DNA of 64,000 nucleotides from Acetivibrio thermocellus ATCC 27405 (GCF_000015865.1 NC_009012.1:3031081-3095080); one strand, 5' to 3'. Counted from the stretch's first letter, positions 27,751-37,752 are shown. Notes: generated from the letters alone by a model not told the origin. Program-made: numbers and translations.

Positions 27751-28248
27751 GTGGTTGATAATATCAGCGGTAACAATGGCAACAGCGGCGACAGCAGAAA
27801 TGTCAATAACGCAAATATGATTAACGGTACAGGTAAAAGCGCCGGCAATGCAAGAAGCGGCAGAAGGAAGGATTTTTACGGTAAAAGAAACGGAAGCGAC
27901 CAGATGGCAAACAAAGGTGGTTATTTGAACAAGAACGGCAGTGGAAAAGACAATTACTCAAACTATTCAAAAGATAACAAATCCGGTTTGAAAGACGGAA
28001 AACTTGGAAGGGAAAGTGCCAAAAACGGTTATAAAGAAAACAACAGTCTTTTAAAAGGAAGCGGTATCAGAAGAGACGGCGGAGCGGCCAGAGTCGGCGG
28101 TATGCAAAACAGTGGCTTGCCATACAGGGATTCAGGCAGGGGAAAATCTGAGGAAACTGTGGAAGATATCAAGCTGGATATTGAGAGAATAGAAAAAGAA
28201 ATAATGCTGGAAATAAAAGAAATCAAAAGCATGAGGCTTGGAGTTTAG
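27751..28248 (+). CDS. Low-complexity Asn/Gly/Lys-rich protein
   Basis: 165 residues from the GTG at 27751 (AGAAGGGGG ribosome site); an upstream GTG at 27682 has none. Residues 1-125 are almost wholly Gly, Asn, Ser, Lys and Arg without hydrophobic core and are predicted disordered. The last 35 residues (VEDIKLDIERIEKEIMLEIKE) form an amphipathic, probably coiled-coil helix. No signal peptide. The basic disordered part could bind RNA or membranes (speculation). It lies 21 bases upstream of coaX. Confidence 0.6.
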   Translation: MVDNISGNNGNSGDSRNVNNANMINGTGKSAGNARSGRRKDFYGKRNGSDQMANKGGYLNKNGSGKDNYSNYSKDNKSGLKDGKLGRESAKNGYKENNSLLKGSGIRRDGGAARVGGMQNSGLPYRDSGRGKSEETVEDIKLDIERIEKEIMLEIKEIKSMRLGV

Positions 28249-28269
28249 ACATTTGGAGATGATATTTAA

Positions 28270-29037
28270 ATGATACTGGTTATAGATGTTGGAAACACCA
28301 ACACTGTGTTTGGGGTGTATGACGGCAAAAAGCTTCTCAATCATTGGAGGATGGAGACAAGCAAGGGAAAGACTTCTGATGAGTACGGCATGTTTATTGT
28401 AAGTCTTTTGAGCTATGAAAAAATTGATGTGGGCAAGATTGAAGCGGTGGTCATAGCTTCCGTGGTACCGCCTATAATGTATTCTCTTGAACATGCCATA
28501 CGGAAATATTTCAAGCTGGAACCGATGGTTGTGGGGCCCGGAATCAAAACGGGAATAAACATAAAATATGAGAATCCGAGAGAAGTGGGAGCGGACAGAA
28601 TCATCAACGCAGTGGCGGCTTTGGAGCTGTATGGCGGACCCCTTATTATTGTTGATTTTGGTACTGCGACAACTTTTTGTGCGGTTTCTTCAAAAGGTGA
28701 GTATTTAGGAGGAGTAATTTGTCCCGGCATAAAAATTTCTGCGGAGGCATTGTTTCAGAAAACAGCAAAACTTCCCAAAATAGATCTTGTAAAACCTGAA
28801 ACGGTGATAGGCCGCAACACGGTCTCCAGCATGCAGTCGGGAATCATATACGGATATGTGGGTGAAGTTGATTATATAGTGCGTCGCATGAAGAAAGAAA
28901 TGAAGGAGGACAATATAAAAGTCATTGCTACCGGCGGCCTTGCGAGGCTTATTGCCAGTGAGTCCGAAACAATAGATGAAATTAACGGACTTCTCACGCT
29001 GGAGGGCCTGAGAATTATATATGAAAGAAACAAGTAG
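28270..29037 (+). CDS. coaX: Type III pantothenate kinase
   Basis: 255 residues; phosphorylates pantothenate in coenzyme A synthesis. ASKHA-fold motifs [14 protein letters not shown] (phosphate 1), [12 protein letters not shown] (phosphate 2), [11 protein letters not shown] and ATGGLARLI (adenosine) are all present. Last gene of the plus-strand run that begins with the folate genes. Confidence 0.93.
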   Translation: MILVIDVGNTNTVFGVYDGKKLLNHWRMETSKGKTSDEYGMFIVSLLSYEKIDVGKIEAVVIASVVPPIMYSLEHAIRKYFKLEPMVVGPGIKTGINIKYENPREVGADRIINAVAALELYGGPLIIVDFGTATTFCAVSSKGEYLGGVICPGIKISAEALFQKTAKLPKIDLVKPETVIGRNTVSSMQSGIIYGYVGEVDYIVRRMKKEMKEDNIKVIATGGLARLIASESETIDEINGLLTLEGLRIIYERNK

Positions 29038-29067
29038 TTTTTTATAAAATCATGCATTTAAAGACTA

Positions 29068-29116
29068 TTGAACGCATATTCAGAAACACCGGTTTGCTTT
29101 CTGGATATGCGTTCAA
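29068..29116. terminator. Long inverted repeat between convergent genes
   Basis: TTGAACGCATATTCAGAAA at 29068-29086 pairs with its near-complement at 29098-29116 (19 base pairs, one G-U), loop CACCGGTTTGC. It lies between convergent coaX and the membrane protein gene, so it probably terminates both directions, although no strong T-run follows. Just beyond it ATATATCATGATG occurs twice in tandem. Confidence 0.6.
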
Positions 29117-29122
29117 AATATA

Positions 29123-30481
29123 TCATGATGATATATCATGATGCAATCTTTTTTCTTGTAAAATCAAGTTGTAAAGTGCGAAAGTGCTTATGATAAGAAG
29201 CGGAAATGTCGGCATTGCAAATCTGCCTTCGCCGCCTTCCACAAGAGCTATCAGGAAAGACACGCCGACAATCAAAATATATGCAAAAGCGAAAATAAGC
29301 AGTGTTTTATGGCTGTCCGGCCTGTTTTCTCTTTTTCGCTGATTTATGAAGAATACAAATGGTGCTGTTATGAAGGGGATTTGCAATAAAATCAAAATAC
29401 TTCTTTGGATAATGTTTACAAACTTGATCGGCCTGGACACATTTGTTTCCCTGCGGATAAGGATTCCAAAAGTCTTCCAGAAATTGATTTCGGATCTTAT
29501 TACGGCTTTAATATATATTTCCGGCTTTTTTAACATAACCTTTATACACATGTCTTTGACTTTTTTTGCCAGTTCATCGTAACCGAGCCCGGTTTTTTCC
29601 ATAAGCTCATCCGTTATTCCCCATATTGTGTCGATGTGGGGATTTCCGTCTTGGATGTTTTTATCCCTTTCTCTTATATATACCTCTTTGATTACATTGT
29701 ATGGGTAGTCGTCAGGAGCAAGTTCAATGTAGTCGCCGGCCATTTCCATGAAAGCGAACCCGCGGCCCGTGGCTATGCTGAATGTGTCATTGTACTTCCA
29801 ATTTACAAATGACCATCCGATTATAGACACAAACAAGGGTACCAGACTTACAAAAGAATATAATAATATTTTTGGAAATTTATATTTTCCTCTTGCAAGA
29901 ATAAACATGAAAAATACGGTATACAACAACGGCAGTACAAAGTAAATAGGCCTTGTTAGCGCGGCAAAACATGAAATAATTATAATACCCACCATTTTTG
30001 GCAAAATTCTACTTTGGTTGTTATCAATGTTGGCAAACAAGACAAAACTTAAGAGTATGAAAAAAGCCGCCGTAGTTTCGCTTAATATGGCCATTTCATA
30101 AAACAAGAACGGGATAAACAGCGAATAAAGGCATGAAGCGACCAAGGATAATACTGTATTGTTTGTAAATTTATATACAGTTGTGGCTATAAGATATGAA
30201 ATAAAGACTCCCATTATCATCTGAACAAGAACTACAACTTTCAGATTTAGTCCGGATAACAATATAATAAAAGGATAGCCTGGAGTTCTAAGTCCGTCAA
30301 AATCGGAAAGATCAAGTTTTGAAATCATCTCTGCCAGGTCCACGTAAGACTGTGTATCAGGACAGATAATGGGCTCCGATACCAAAAAAATTACAAGACG
30401 AACCACTGAAATCAAGAGCAAATATAAAAGTAAAACTTTTTGAAATTTTGCCTTTTTTATGATGCCCAAATTAAGCTTCAT
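29123..30481 (-). CDS. GT-C-type membrane glycosyltransferase-like protein
   Basis: 452 residues with about ten transmembrane helices. The first external loop carries PDTQSYVDLAE and RTPGYPFIIL, the pattern of polyprenyl-phosphate-dependent GT-C enzymes (GT39/ArnT/PMT-like), in which an acidic residue in this loop is catalytic. RPIYFVLPLL follows in the middle part. Donor and acceptor are unknown. It is monocistronic, divergent from the xylanase gene. Confidence 0.65.
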   Translation of the reverse strand: MKLNLGIIKKAKFQKVLLLYLLLISVVRLVIFLVSEPIICPDTQSYVDLAEMISKLDLSDFDGLRTPGYPFIILLSGLNLKVVVLVQMIMGVFISYLIATTVYKFTNNTVLSLVASCLYSLFIPFLFYEMAILSETTAAFFILLSFVLFANIDNNQSRILPKMVGIIIISCFAALTRPIYFVLPLLYTVFFMFILARGKYKFPKILLYSFVSLVPLFVSIIGWSFVNWKYNDTFSIATGRGFAFMEMAGDYIELAPDDYPYNVIKEVYIRERDKNIQDGNPHIDTIWGITDELMEKTGLGYDELAKKVKDMCIKVMLKKPEIYIKAVIRSEINFWKTFGILIRRETNVSRPIKFVNIIQRSILILLQIPFITAPFVFFINQRKRENRPDSHKTLLIFAFAYILIVGVSFLIALVEGGEGRFAMPTFPLLIISTFALYNLILQEKRLHHDISS

Positions 30482-30893
30482 ATTCTCTCCCTCGTAAGTA
30501 AAATCAATTGCCCACCCTTTAACGTTTCATTGGCAAATGTCCTTTAAACAACCTTTATCAAGTATACCTAAATGTAGTTAATTATAACAGCACGAATGCT
30601 TATATTCAACGTAAAATTGGATTTGAGTTGAAAAACTGAGCAAACACAACAGTTTATTTTTTCCTTTTTCCTTTGAATTGCTTAAAATTTCTAGCCATAT
30701 ATCAATTATGGATTTTATTTTTATTTACGAGTTTAATTAACATATTTAATTATGTATTTTTGTTATGTGTTTTAAAAATTATGATATGTAAGATTTAAAG
30801 CTTTATACCTGAAACAATAATGCGACCAAAAGGCGTCAAATTTCACGAAATACATATAAAAATATGTACTTTTTTAGGGGAGGGGTTGTTTTA
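30482..30893 (+). promoter_or_regulatory. Long AT-rich leader of the xylanase gene, with candidate sigma-I-like promoter
   Basis: A 412-base divergent region without a reading frame. At 30825-30830 ACCAAA and at 30846-30849 CGAA are separated by 15 bases and lie about 45 bases before the xylanase ATG. That layout resembles sigma-I promoters (A-rich or C/A-rich -35 element, CGAA-type -10), which drive cellulosomal genes in this organism. The match is by eye and short. A canonical sigma-A promoter was not evident close to the gene. Confidence 0.35.
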
Positions 30894-32813
30894 ATGAAAA
30901 AAACAGCATCATTTATTCTTGTTCTTTCATTGCTGCTGGCTTTTATTATTCCGGCTGAAGGGGGGTTGGCAGCAGAAGGCAATTTACTTTTCAACCCGGG
31001 CTTTGAACTGGGAAGCACCGAAGGATGGTATCCTTACGGAGAGTGTACCATTGAGGCGGTCGGTACGGAAGCGCACAGCGGAAATTATAGCGTTTTTGTT
31101 ACGGACAGGACTCAGGATTGGAACGGTGTGGCCCAGGACATGCTTGACAAGCTGACCGTAGGCATGACCTATCAGGTTTCGGCATGGGTCAAAGTTGCAG
31201 GGACAGGAAGTCATCAAGTCAAAATATCCATGAAGAAGGTCGAAACCGGCAAGGAGCCGGTGTATGACAACATTGCGTCAATTACCGTTGAGGGATCCGA
31301 ATGGTACAGACTGTCGGGTCCGTACAGTTATACCGGCACGAATGTTACAAACCTTGAACTTTACATAGAGGGACCCCAGCCGGGTGTCAGCTACTATGTG
31401 GATGATGTTACGGTAACTGAAGTGGGTTCCGCCGCAACATGGAAGGAAGAGGCGAATGCAAGAATTGAGCAAATCAGAAAAAGGGATGCGAAAATAAGGA
31501 TTGTGGATTCAAACAATAAACCTGTTTCGGGAGTAAGCATTGATGTTCGCCAGGTAAAGCATGAATTTGGTTTTGGATCGGCTATTACCATGAATGGAAT
31601 ACATGATCCCCGTTATACCGAGTTCTTCAAAAATAATTATGAGTGGGCGGTATTTGAAAATGAAGCAAAATGGTATTCCAACGAAAGCAGCCAGGGCAAC
31701 GTTTCTTACGCCAATGCGGACTACTTGTACAATTGGTGTGCCGAAAACGGCATAAAGGTAAGAGGCCATTGTATATTCTGGGAGCCCGAAGAATGGCAGC
31801 CTTCATGGCTTAAAGGACTTACCGGAGATGCTCTTATGAAAGCGATAGATGCAAGGCTTGAAAGTGTTGTTCCCCACTTTAGAGGCAAATTCCTTCACTG
31901 GGATGTAAACAATGAGATGCTCCATGGAGATTTCTTCAAAAGCCGCTTGGGAGAGTCCATATGGCCTTACATGTTCAAAAGGGCCAGGGAGCTTGATCCG
32001 GATGCAAAACTCTTTGTAAATGATTATAACATTATCACTTATGTTGAGGGAGATGCATACATAAGGCAGATTGAATGGCTCCTGCAAAACGGTGCCGAGA
32101 TAGATGGCATAGGGGTGCAGGGACATTTTGATGAAGATGTTGAACCCCTTGTTGTAAAAGCCAGACTGGACAATTTGGCGACTTTGGGAATTCCCATATG
32201 GGTAACCGAATATGACTCTAAAACGCCGGATGTAAACAAGAGAGCGGAGAATCTTGAAAACCTTTACCGTATCGCATTCAGTCATCCGGCGGTGGAAGGT
32301 ATTATAATGTGGGGATTCTGGGCAGGTAACCACTGGAGAGGTCAGGATGCCGCAATAGTAGATCATGACTGGACTGTAAATGAGGCAGGAAAGAGATACC
32401 AGGCTTTGTTGAAAGAGTGGACCACGATTACCTCAGGTACTACCGACAGCACAGGTGCATTTGATTTCAGAGGTTTCCACGGCACGTATGAAATTACTGT
32501 GAGTGTTCCGGGGAAAGAGCCTTTTGTAAAGACCATTGAGCTTACCAAAGGGAACGGAACGGCTGTATATACATTTACTGTGGACGGAACTGATGCCGGA
32601 AATGTTTTGTATGGGGATTTGAACCAGGACGGCCAGGTAAGTTCAACGGACTTGGTTGCCATGAAAAGATACCTGTTGAAAAATTTTGAACTGTCTGGCG
32701 TAGGGCTTGAGGCTGCAGATTTGAACAGCGATGGCAAAGTTAATTCCACGGATTTGGTTGCTCTTAAAAGATTTTTGTTAAAAGAAATAGATGAATTGCC
32801 TTTAAAACGTTAA
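30894..32813 (+). CDS. xynD: Cellulosomal GH10 endo-1,4-beta-xylanase (CBM22-GH10-dockerin)
   Basis: 639 residues from the ATG at 30894 (AGGGGAGGGG site). A signal peptide (about 1-27) is followed by CBM22 (about 30-165: [12 protein letters not shown] to YYVDDVTV). The GH10 barrel spans about 190-510, with HWDVNNEM (acid/base Glu) and WVTEYDS (nucleophile Glu). A type I dockerin closes the protein, with two calcium repeats, [20 protein letters not shown] and [20 protein letters not shown]. Ser-Thr at the recognition positions matches cohesins of the scaffoldin CipA. Small beta-strand segments flank the barrel ([15 protein letters not shown] before, [20 protein letters not shown] after). It depolymerises xylan outside the cell. 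Confidence 0.95.
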   Translation: MKKTASFILVLSLLLAFIIPAEGGLAAEGNLLFNPGFELGSTEGWYPYGECTIEAVGTEAHSGNYSVFVTDRTQDWNGVAQDMLDKLTVGMTYQVSAWVKVAGTGSHQVKISMKKVETGKEPVYDNIASITVEGSEWYRLSGPYSYTGTNVTNLELYIEGPQPGVSYYVDDVTVTEVGSAATWKEEANARIEQIRKRDAKIRIVDSNNKPVSGVSIDVRQVKHEFGFGSAITMNGIHDPRYTEFFKNNYEWAVFENEAKWYSNESSQGNVSYANADYLYNWCAENGIKVRGHCIFWEPEEWQPSWLKGLTGDALMKAIDARLESVVPHFRGKFLHWDVNNEMLHGDFFKSRLGESIWPYMFKRARELDPDAKLFVNDYNIITYVEGDAYIRQIEWLLQNGAEIDGIGVQGHFDEDVEPLVVKARLDNLATLGIPIWVTEYDSKTPDVNKRAENLENLYRIAFSHPAVEGIIMWGFWAGNHWRGQDAAIVDHDWTVNEAGKRYQALLKEWTTITSGTTDSTGAFDFRGFHGTYEITVSVPGKEPFVKTIELTKGNGTAVYTFTVDGTDAGNVLYGDLNQDGQVSSTDLVAMKRYLLKNFELSGVGLEAADLNSDGKVNSTDLVALKRFLLKEIDELPLKR

Positions 32814-32855
32814 GCTTTGTGCTGATTTGCGGCAATTGGACGGTAAAGCTGAAAG

Positions 32856-32881
32856 GATCGGGAGAAATCCCGATCTTTTTT
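32856..32881 (+). terminator. Rho-independent terminator of the xylanase gene
   Basis: GATCGGGA (32856-32863) and TCCCGATC (32868-32875) form an 8-base-pair stem with a GAAA loop, followed by six T. A textbook structure directly after the gene. Confidence 0.92.
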
Positions 32882-33038
32882 CATTTTTTTAGTCTGTCTT
32901 ATGATTTGAGTACCGATAAAATATAGCAAAAAATAATAAAAAATTCTAAATATCGTGACAAATTGAATAATATAATATATTATATTAATATGTACTATAT
33001 ATTGTAAGATAATTGGTATGAGAATTGGGGGTATGATG

Positions 33039-33455
33039 ATGAAGAAATGTCCAAGTTGCGGGGGCGAAAACAACGATTTCAATTCATTCTGCGAATGGTG
33101 CGGAGGGAAACTTCCTGAAAGCGCAGAAGTGAAGTCAGAGTATGTTGACGGAAGCAATGACAGTTTTAATCCAAACCCAAATATAAATTCCGGAATGAAT
33201 ACAAACTACAGTTCAAATTATAACTCAAACACCGGCAGAAGCAACTATTATTCAGCGGAAAGCGACAATGCGGGTATTCAGGCGTTGGTATTCGGTATAT
33301 TGTCGATTTTTTGCTGTTCCATCATTTTCGGACCTTTGGCCATAGTTAAGTCAAATGAATCCGACAGTACAATGGCAAAGGCAGGAAGAATCCTGGGTAT
33401 AATTGGTTTGGTTTTGTGGGTTCTGGGTATTATATTAAGGGTGATTCTTCGTTGA
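33039..33455 (+). CDS. Zinc-ribbon DUF4190-type membrane protein
   Basis: About 138 residues. The N-terminal zinc ribbon CPSCGGENNDFNSFCEWCGG has two CxxC pairs. A Ser/Asn-rich linker (about 25-75) follows, then two transmembrane helices (ALVFGILSIFCCSIIFGPLAI and IIGLVLWVLGIIL) as in DUF4190. Three adjacent ATGs (33033, 33036, 33039) compete; the last is spaced best from GGGGG. It precedes a DUF2752 gene, a common pairing of small membrane proteins of unknown function. Confidence 0.7.
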   Translation: MKKCPSCGGENNDFNSFCEWCGGKLPESAEVKSEYVDGSNDSFNPNPNINSGMNTNYSSNYNSNTGRSNYYSAESDNAGIQALVFGILSIFCCSIIFGPLAIVKSNESDSTMAKAGRILGIIGLVLWVLGIILRVILR

Positions 33456-33505
33456 TTTGATTTTTTATATTTTGCATTTTAAAGAAAAACGGGGTAACAT
33501 GAAAA

Positions 33506-33973
33506 ATGGCTGTATGCTCCAATACATATAAAGATTCAAAAAAATATTCTTATAATAACAGGAATGATTTGATACTAATCTTATTCCTGTTTTTTGTTAT
33601 TGCTTGCTCTTTTATTTTGAATATCAGGGATAATTATACTTATATTAAATTACCGGGCCTCGATTTTAATATTCCAAGCACGTGCCTTTTTAAAAACATT
33701 ACAGGAAAAAACTGCCCCAGCTGCGGCATGACAAGGAGTTTTGTTTCCATAAGCCATTTTGATTTTACAGGTGCCATGCGTTATAACATGGCGGGTATCT
33801 TTGCATATACATGGTGCGTTCTGGAAATAATATACAGGATTCTGCGGGTGCTATCAAAGAACGGTTCGGTTCTGCTTAAGCCTGTGAGGTATCTTATAAA
33901 CATTATAATAGTAATAACGGTAGTTGTTGCTCTTGTCAATTGGGAGATATTCAGGTATCTTATTAAATGGTAA
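33506..33973 (+). CDS. DUF2752 membrane protein
   Basis: 155 residues. The conserved Cys motif CPSCGMTRSF (about residues 70-79) after IPSTCLFKNITGKN identifies DUF2752. Transmembrane helices are predicted at about 22-42, 95-112 and 130-148. The function of the family is unknown. Likely cotranscribed with the preceding zinc-ribbon protein. Confidence 0.8.
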   Translation: MAVCSNTYKDSKKYSYNNRNDLILILFLFFVIACSFILNIRDNYTYIKLPGLDFNIPSTCLFKNITGKNCPSCGMTRSFVSISHFDFTGAMRYNMAGIFAYTWCVLEIIYRILRVLSKNGSVLLKPVRYLINIIIVITVVVALVNWEIFRYLIKW

Positions 33974-34077
33974 GATATAAAGGACGCTGGCGATATATTT
34001 TAGTGTGGAATAAATTATCGAACCATGGTATAATATGTGATTATGGATTCCAATAATGTTGATGTAAGAGGTGCGGT

Positions 34078-35160
34078 ATGTTTGAGAAGTTCCAGGCGGC
34101 AGAAAACAGATATGATGAAATAAATCACAGATTGAGCGACCCGGCTGTAATAGCAAATCAGGATGAATACAAAAAGCTTATGAAAGAACATGCTGAGCTG
34201 GAAGTGCTTGTAACGAAATATAATGAATATAAAAAGCTCACCAAGGAAATTGCCGATGCCAAAGAAATGCTGAATGAAAAACTGGACAAAGAGTTTCGGG
34301 AAATGGTTGAAACGGAGCTTAAAGAGGCACAGGAAAAGCTGGAAGTTCTGAAGAAGGAAATGAAAATACTTCTTCTTCCCAAGGACCCCAATGATGAGAG
34401 AAACGTTATTGTTGAAATCAGAGGCGGTGCCGGGGGAGATGAGGCTGCCCTGTTTGCCGGAGATTTGTTCAGGATGTATACCCGGTATGCCGAGAGAAAT
34501 GGGTGGAAAACGGAAATACTTGATTCCAATCCTACGGAGATAGGTGGTTTCAAGGAAGTGGTGTTTTCCATTGAAGGGAATGGCGCATACAGCAGGTTGA
34601 AATTTGAAAGCGGTGTGCACCGGGTGCAAAGAGTTCCGGTTACAGAAGCCAATGGAAGGGTGCATACTTCCACGGTTACGGTGGCGGTACTGCCGGAGGC
34701 TGAGGAAATTGACGTGGAAATAAACCCAAATGATTTGAGAATTGATACTTATAGAGCTTCCGGTGCCGGTGGACAGCATATTAACAAAACCGATTCGGCC
34801 ATAAGAATAACACACTTGCCTACAGGGCTGGTTGTTTGCTGCCAGGACCAGAGGTCCCAGCACAAGAACAAGGAAAAAGCGATGAAAGTGCTAAGGTCCA
34901 AGCTCTATGAGATGGCACGGGAGCAGCAGCACAACGAGATTGCCCAGGAGAGAAAGAGCCAGGTGGGTACCGGTGACAGAAGTGAGAGGATTAGAACGTA
35001 CAATTTTCCTCAAGGCCGTGTGACAGACCACAGGATTGGACTTACCCTTTACAAGATAGATGACATACTTGACGGTGATATTGACGAAATAATTGACGCG
35101 TTGATTACGACGGACCAGGCAAGCAAGCTTGCAAACGGCGCTGAAGATGATGAGGATTAA
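34078..35160 (+). CDS. prfA: Peptide chain release factor 1
   Basis: 360 residues, the normal RF1 length. RF1 reads UAA and UAG: the tripeptide anticodon is PVT in [15 protein letters not shown] (about 185). The catalytic GGQ is in [15 protein letters not shown] (about 231). A GAGGTG site precedes the ATG. In Bacillus and many clostridia prmC, which methylates the GGQ glutamine, follows prfA; here a metal transporter gene stands in that place. Confidence 0.96.
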   Translation: MFEKFQAAENRYDEINHRLSDPAVIANQDEYKKLMKEHAELEVLVTKYNEYKKLTKEIADAKEMLNEKLDKEFREMVETELKEAQEKLEVLKKEMKILLLPKDPNDERNVIVEIRGGAGGDEAALFAGDLFRMYTRYAERNGWKTEILDSNPTEIGGFKEVVFSIEGNGAYSRLKFESGVHRVQRVPVTEANGRVHTSTVTVAVLPEAEEIDVEINPNDLRIDTYRASGAGGQHINKTDSAIRITHLPTGLVVCCQDQRSQHKNKEKAMKVLRSKLYEMAREQQHNEIAQERKSQVGTGDRSERIRTYNFPQGRVTDHRIGLTLYKIDDILDGDIDEIIDALITTDQASKLANGAEDDED

Positions 35161-35178
35161 GATGATATAATAATTTGT

Positions 35179-35219
35179 CCCCTGTTGGAATAGAATGTTA
35201 GTAAGAAAAAAAACAGGGG
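35179..35219 (+). promoter_or_regulatory. Hairpin covering the ribosome site of the ZIP transporter
   Basis: CCCCTGTT at 35179-35186 can pair with AACAGGGG at 35212-35219, extended by a G-U. The right arm contains the AGGGGG that must serve as the ribosome site for the GTG at 35227. If formed, the stem would hide the site. Loop of 25 bases. Confidence 0.45.
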
Positions 35220-35226
35220 GATAATT

Positions 35227-35967
35227 GTGAATTATTTGATGAAAGTTACTTTGATTGGCCTTGTCTCAGGTATTACCGGAACCGGTATTGGAGGCTTGGC
35301 GGCTTTTTTTGTTAAGGGTATAAACCGACGTTTCCTGAGTTTTATACTGGAACTTTCCGCCGGGTTGATGACGTCTGTGGTATGTTTTGAACTTGTTCCG
35401 GAGGCATTTACTTACGGAGGAAAAGGTCTGGCCTTTGCGGGAGTGTTTGCCGGAGTGCTGGCCATGCTTGTGGTGGAAGACTTGATGATGCGGTATCAAG
35501 GTACGAAACCCTTAAAAAGCGACTCGAGTCTTCTTAGAACAGGTATATTGACGGCGGTGGGAATCGCGCTTCATAATTTCCCCGAGGGCTTTGCCGTGGG
35601 TTCGGGTTTTGGAGCTTCGATAAGCCTGGGCGTTATGATAACTTCTGTTATTGTAATACATGATATTCCCGAAGGAATTGCCATGGCAGTTCCAATGCGT
35701 GCCGGAGGCTTTGGCAAGGCAAAGGCCTTTACCGTTACAGTTCTTTCCGGAGTTCCCATGGGAATTGGTGCCTTGGCCGGGGCGCTTCTTGGAGGAATAT
35801 CCTCTAAATTTATCGGCGCCTGCCTTGGATTTGCGGCAGGAGCGATGCTTTATGTGGTTTACGGAGAATTGGTGGTAGAGTCAAAAAAATTATATTTGGG
35901 CAGATTGTCATCAATAGGAAATGTTTTGGGAATAATTTGTGGTATAATAATTACGTTACTACATTAA
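35227..35967 (+). CDS. ZIP-family metal transporter
   Basis: 246 residues, eight predicted transmembrane helices. The metal-site motifs HNFPEGFAVG (TM IV) and HDIPEGIAMAVP (TM V) are those of ZIP zinc/iron permeases. GTG start after CAGGGGG. It probably imports zinc or iron, although ZupT-like homologues vary in direction and specificity. Confidence 0.88.
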   Translation: MNYLMKVTLIGLVSGITGTGIGGLAAFFVKGINRRFLSFILELSAGLMTSVVCFELVPEAFTYGGKGLAFAGVFAGVLAMLVVEDLMMRYQGTKPLKSDSSLLRTGILTAVGIALHNFPEGFAVGSGFGASISLGVMITSVIVIHDIPEGIAMAVPMRAGGFGKAKAFTVTVLSGVPMGIGALAGALLGGISSKFIGACLGFAAGAMLYVVYGELVVESKKLYLGRLSSIGNVLGIICGIIITLLH

Positions 35968-36100
35968 AAATTAAAAAAACAGACAATAAAACTTTTTAAA
36001 AACAAAAATGAGAGAACTTTTAAAAGCTTCTTTTATAATTTTATAATATAATATATATGTATTGAAGTGATATTGAAGAAGCGCAGGCAGGAGTATTAAA

Positions 36101-37156
36101 GTGAAAACGGAGATACTTAAGATACAGTCGGACAACATAGATAATGAAAAAATAAAATATGCGGCGGAGGTTTTAAGAGGTGGGGGCCTTGTGGCTTTTC
36201 CCACTGAAACCGTTTACGGACTTGGAGCCGATGCGTTGGATGAAAATGCTGTAAAGAAGATTTTTGAAGCTAAAGGAAGGCCGTCGGACAATCCTCTGAT
36301 TGTTCATATAGCGGGAAAAGAGGACGTTTATGGACTTGCCGCGAATGTTCCCCCGAAGGCTCAAATTTTAATGGACAGGTTTTGGCCGGGACCTCTCACC
36401 CTGGTCCTTGAAAAATCCGATAAAATACCTTCTGTTATTACGGCAGGCCTCTCAACCGTCGGTCTTAGGGCGCCGTCACATCCCATAGCTTTGGCTTTGA
36501 TAAGGGAAGCGGGCATTCCTATAGCCGCTCCGAGCGCCAATTTGTCGGGAAGACCGAGCCCGACCGTGCCGAAGCATGTTATAGACGATTTGTATGGCAG
36601 AGTGGATGTTATAATCGACGGAGGCAATGCCAATATTGGTGTTGAGTCAACGGTTTTGGATGTAACGGCCGATGTGCCTGTGATTTTAAGGCCCGGCGGG
36701 GTGTCCTTTGAGCAATTGAAGGATGTACTGAAAAATGTGACAATGGATCCGTCATTGATGAAGAAACCTGCGGGGGATTTTGTGCCGAAAGCGCCGGGAA
36801 TGAAATACACCCACTATTCTCCGAAAGCTGATGTGATTGTGGTTGAAGGAGAGCCCGAAAAGGTTGCGGAAAAGATTAACAGCCTTATAGCCGAATATCA
36901 AAGTAAAAACATTCCAGTCGGTGTGCTTGCAACGGAACAGACAAAGGAGTTTTACAAGAGTGTGCCTTCCATTACGCTGGGCGACAGACTGGAGCCTGAA
37001 ACCATAGCGGCAAACTTGTTTAAGGCTTTTAGAGATTTTGACGATATTGGTATAAAAGTTATATTTGCAGAAGCAATTGATAATCAGGGAATAGGACTGG
37101 CAGTGATGAACAGGATGAAAAAAGCTGCCGGTTATAATATAATAAAAGCTGTATAG
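36101..37156 (+). CDS. sua5: L-threonylcarbamoyladenylate synthase (Sua5/YrdC/YwlC)
   Basis: 351 residues. It makes the TC-AMP used for t6A37 of ANN-decoding tRNAs. The YrdC domain (about 1-215) has PTETVYGLGADAL, KGRPSDNPLIVHI, PGPLTLVL and APSANLSGRPSPT. The C-terminal Sua5 domain (about 245-350) follows a linker with YTHYSPKADV. GTG start after GGCAGGAG. Conserved neighbour of ywlE. Confidence 0.95.
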   Translation: MKTEILKIQSDNIDNEKIKYAAEVLRGGGLVAFPTETVYGLGADALDENAVKKIFEAKGRPSDNPLIVHIAGKEDVYGLAANVPPKAQILMDRFWPGPLTLVLEKSDKIPSVITAGLSTVGLRAPSHPIALALIREAGIPIAAPSANLSGRPSPTVPKHVIDDLYGRVDVIIDGGNANIGVESTVLDVTADVPVILRPGGVSFEQLKDVLKNVTMDPSLMKKPAGDFVPKAPGMKYTHYSPKADVIVVEGEPEKVAEKINSLIAEYQSKNIPVGVLATEQTKEFYKSVPSITLGDRLEPETIAANLFKAFRDFDDIGIKVIFAEAIDNQGIGLAVMNRMKKAAGYNIIKAV

Positions 37157-37222
37157 GGACGTTTGCTGACAATTAAAATTAACAGAGGATTATTAAATTG
37201 TAAACTGCAAAGGAGCTGCGAT

Positions 37223-37702
37223 ATGAAGAAAGTGCTTTTTGTGTGTACCGGAAACACTTGCAGGAGCAGTATGGCGGAAGGCCTGTTTAATCATGCCGTG
37301 GAGAATGATAAAGACGGTTTGAAAGATTTCAGGGCCTTTTCGGCGGGACTTTCCGCTTTTGAAGATGACTGGGCCAATCCAAAAGCGGTGAAGGTTTTAA
37401 AAGAACATTACAATGTTGATATTTCCTCTCACCGCGCAAGAAAGATTACAAAAAGTGATGTGGAAAGTTCCTATATCATACTGACGATGACCAAAGAGCA
37501 CAAGAATGCTATTTTGAAAATGTTTCCCGGGGCGGCGGATAAAACCTATACGGTAAAAGAATACGCTTACGGGGATGACGCAAACGGAGACTATAATATG
37601 GATATCAGCGACCCTTACGGTTTCCCGGAAGATGTGTACAAGACATGCGCTGGGGAAATCAAGGATGCTTTGGACAGAATAATAATGAAGCTTAAAAAGT
37701 AA
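37223..37702 (+). CDS. ywlE: Protein-arginine-phosphatase (YwlE type)
   Basis: 159 residues, low-molecular-weight phosphatase fold. The P-loop CTGNTCRSSMAEG has the Thr in the loop that gives YwlE enzymes preference for phospho-arginine over phospho-tyrosine. The general acid is in ISDPYGFPEDVY. The ATG at 37223 is fixed by AAAGGAG; an upstream frame to 37163 is open but unlikely. YwlE opposes McsB kinase, which marks proteins for ClpCP; mcsB was not in the window. Confidence 0.9.
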   Translation: MKKVLFVCTGNTCRSSMAEGLFNHAVENDKDGLKDFRAFSAGLSAFEDDWANPKAVKVLKEHYNVDISSHRARKITKSDVESSYIILTMTKEHKNAILKMFPGAADKTYTVKEYAYGDDANGDYNMDISDPYGFPEDVYKTCAGEIKDALDRIIMKLKK

Positions 37703-37717
37703 TTAATGCTGTATCTT

Positions 37718-37737
37718 AAGGCAAAGAGGGCCTTTTT
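37718..37737 (+). terminator. Weak terminator-like hairpin after ywlE
   Basis: AAGGC (37718-37722) and GCCTT (37730-37734) with a 7-base loop, followed by TTT. Short stem, so termination is probably partial; the following gene has its own promoter. Confidence 0.5.
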
Positions 37738-37752
37738 GTCGCAAAACAATCT

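Noticed and set aside
34015-34863. 282-codon open frame on the minus strand
   Set aside because: Fully antisense to prfA, has no ribosome site and no protein-like motif; a shadow of prfA codon structure.
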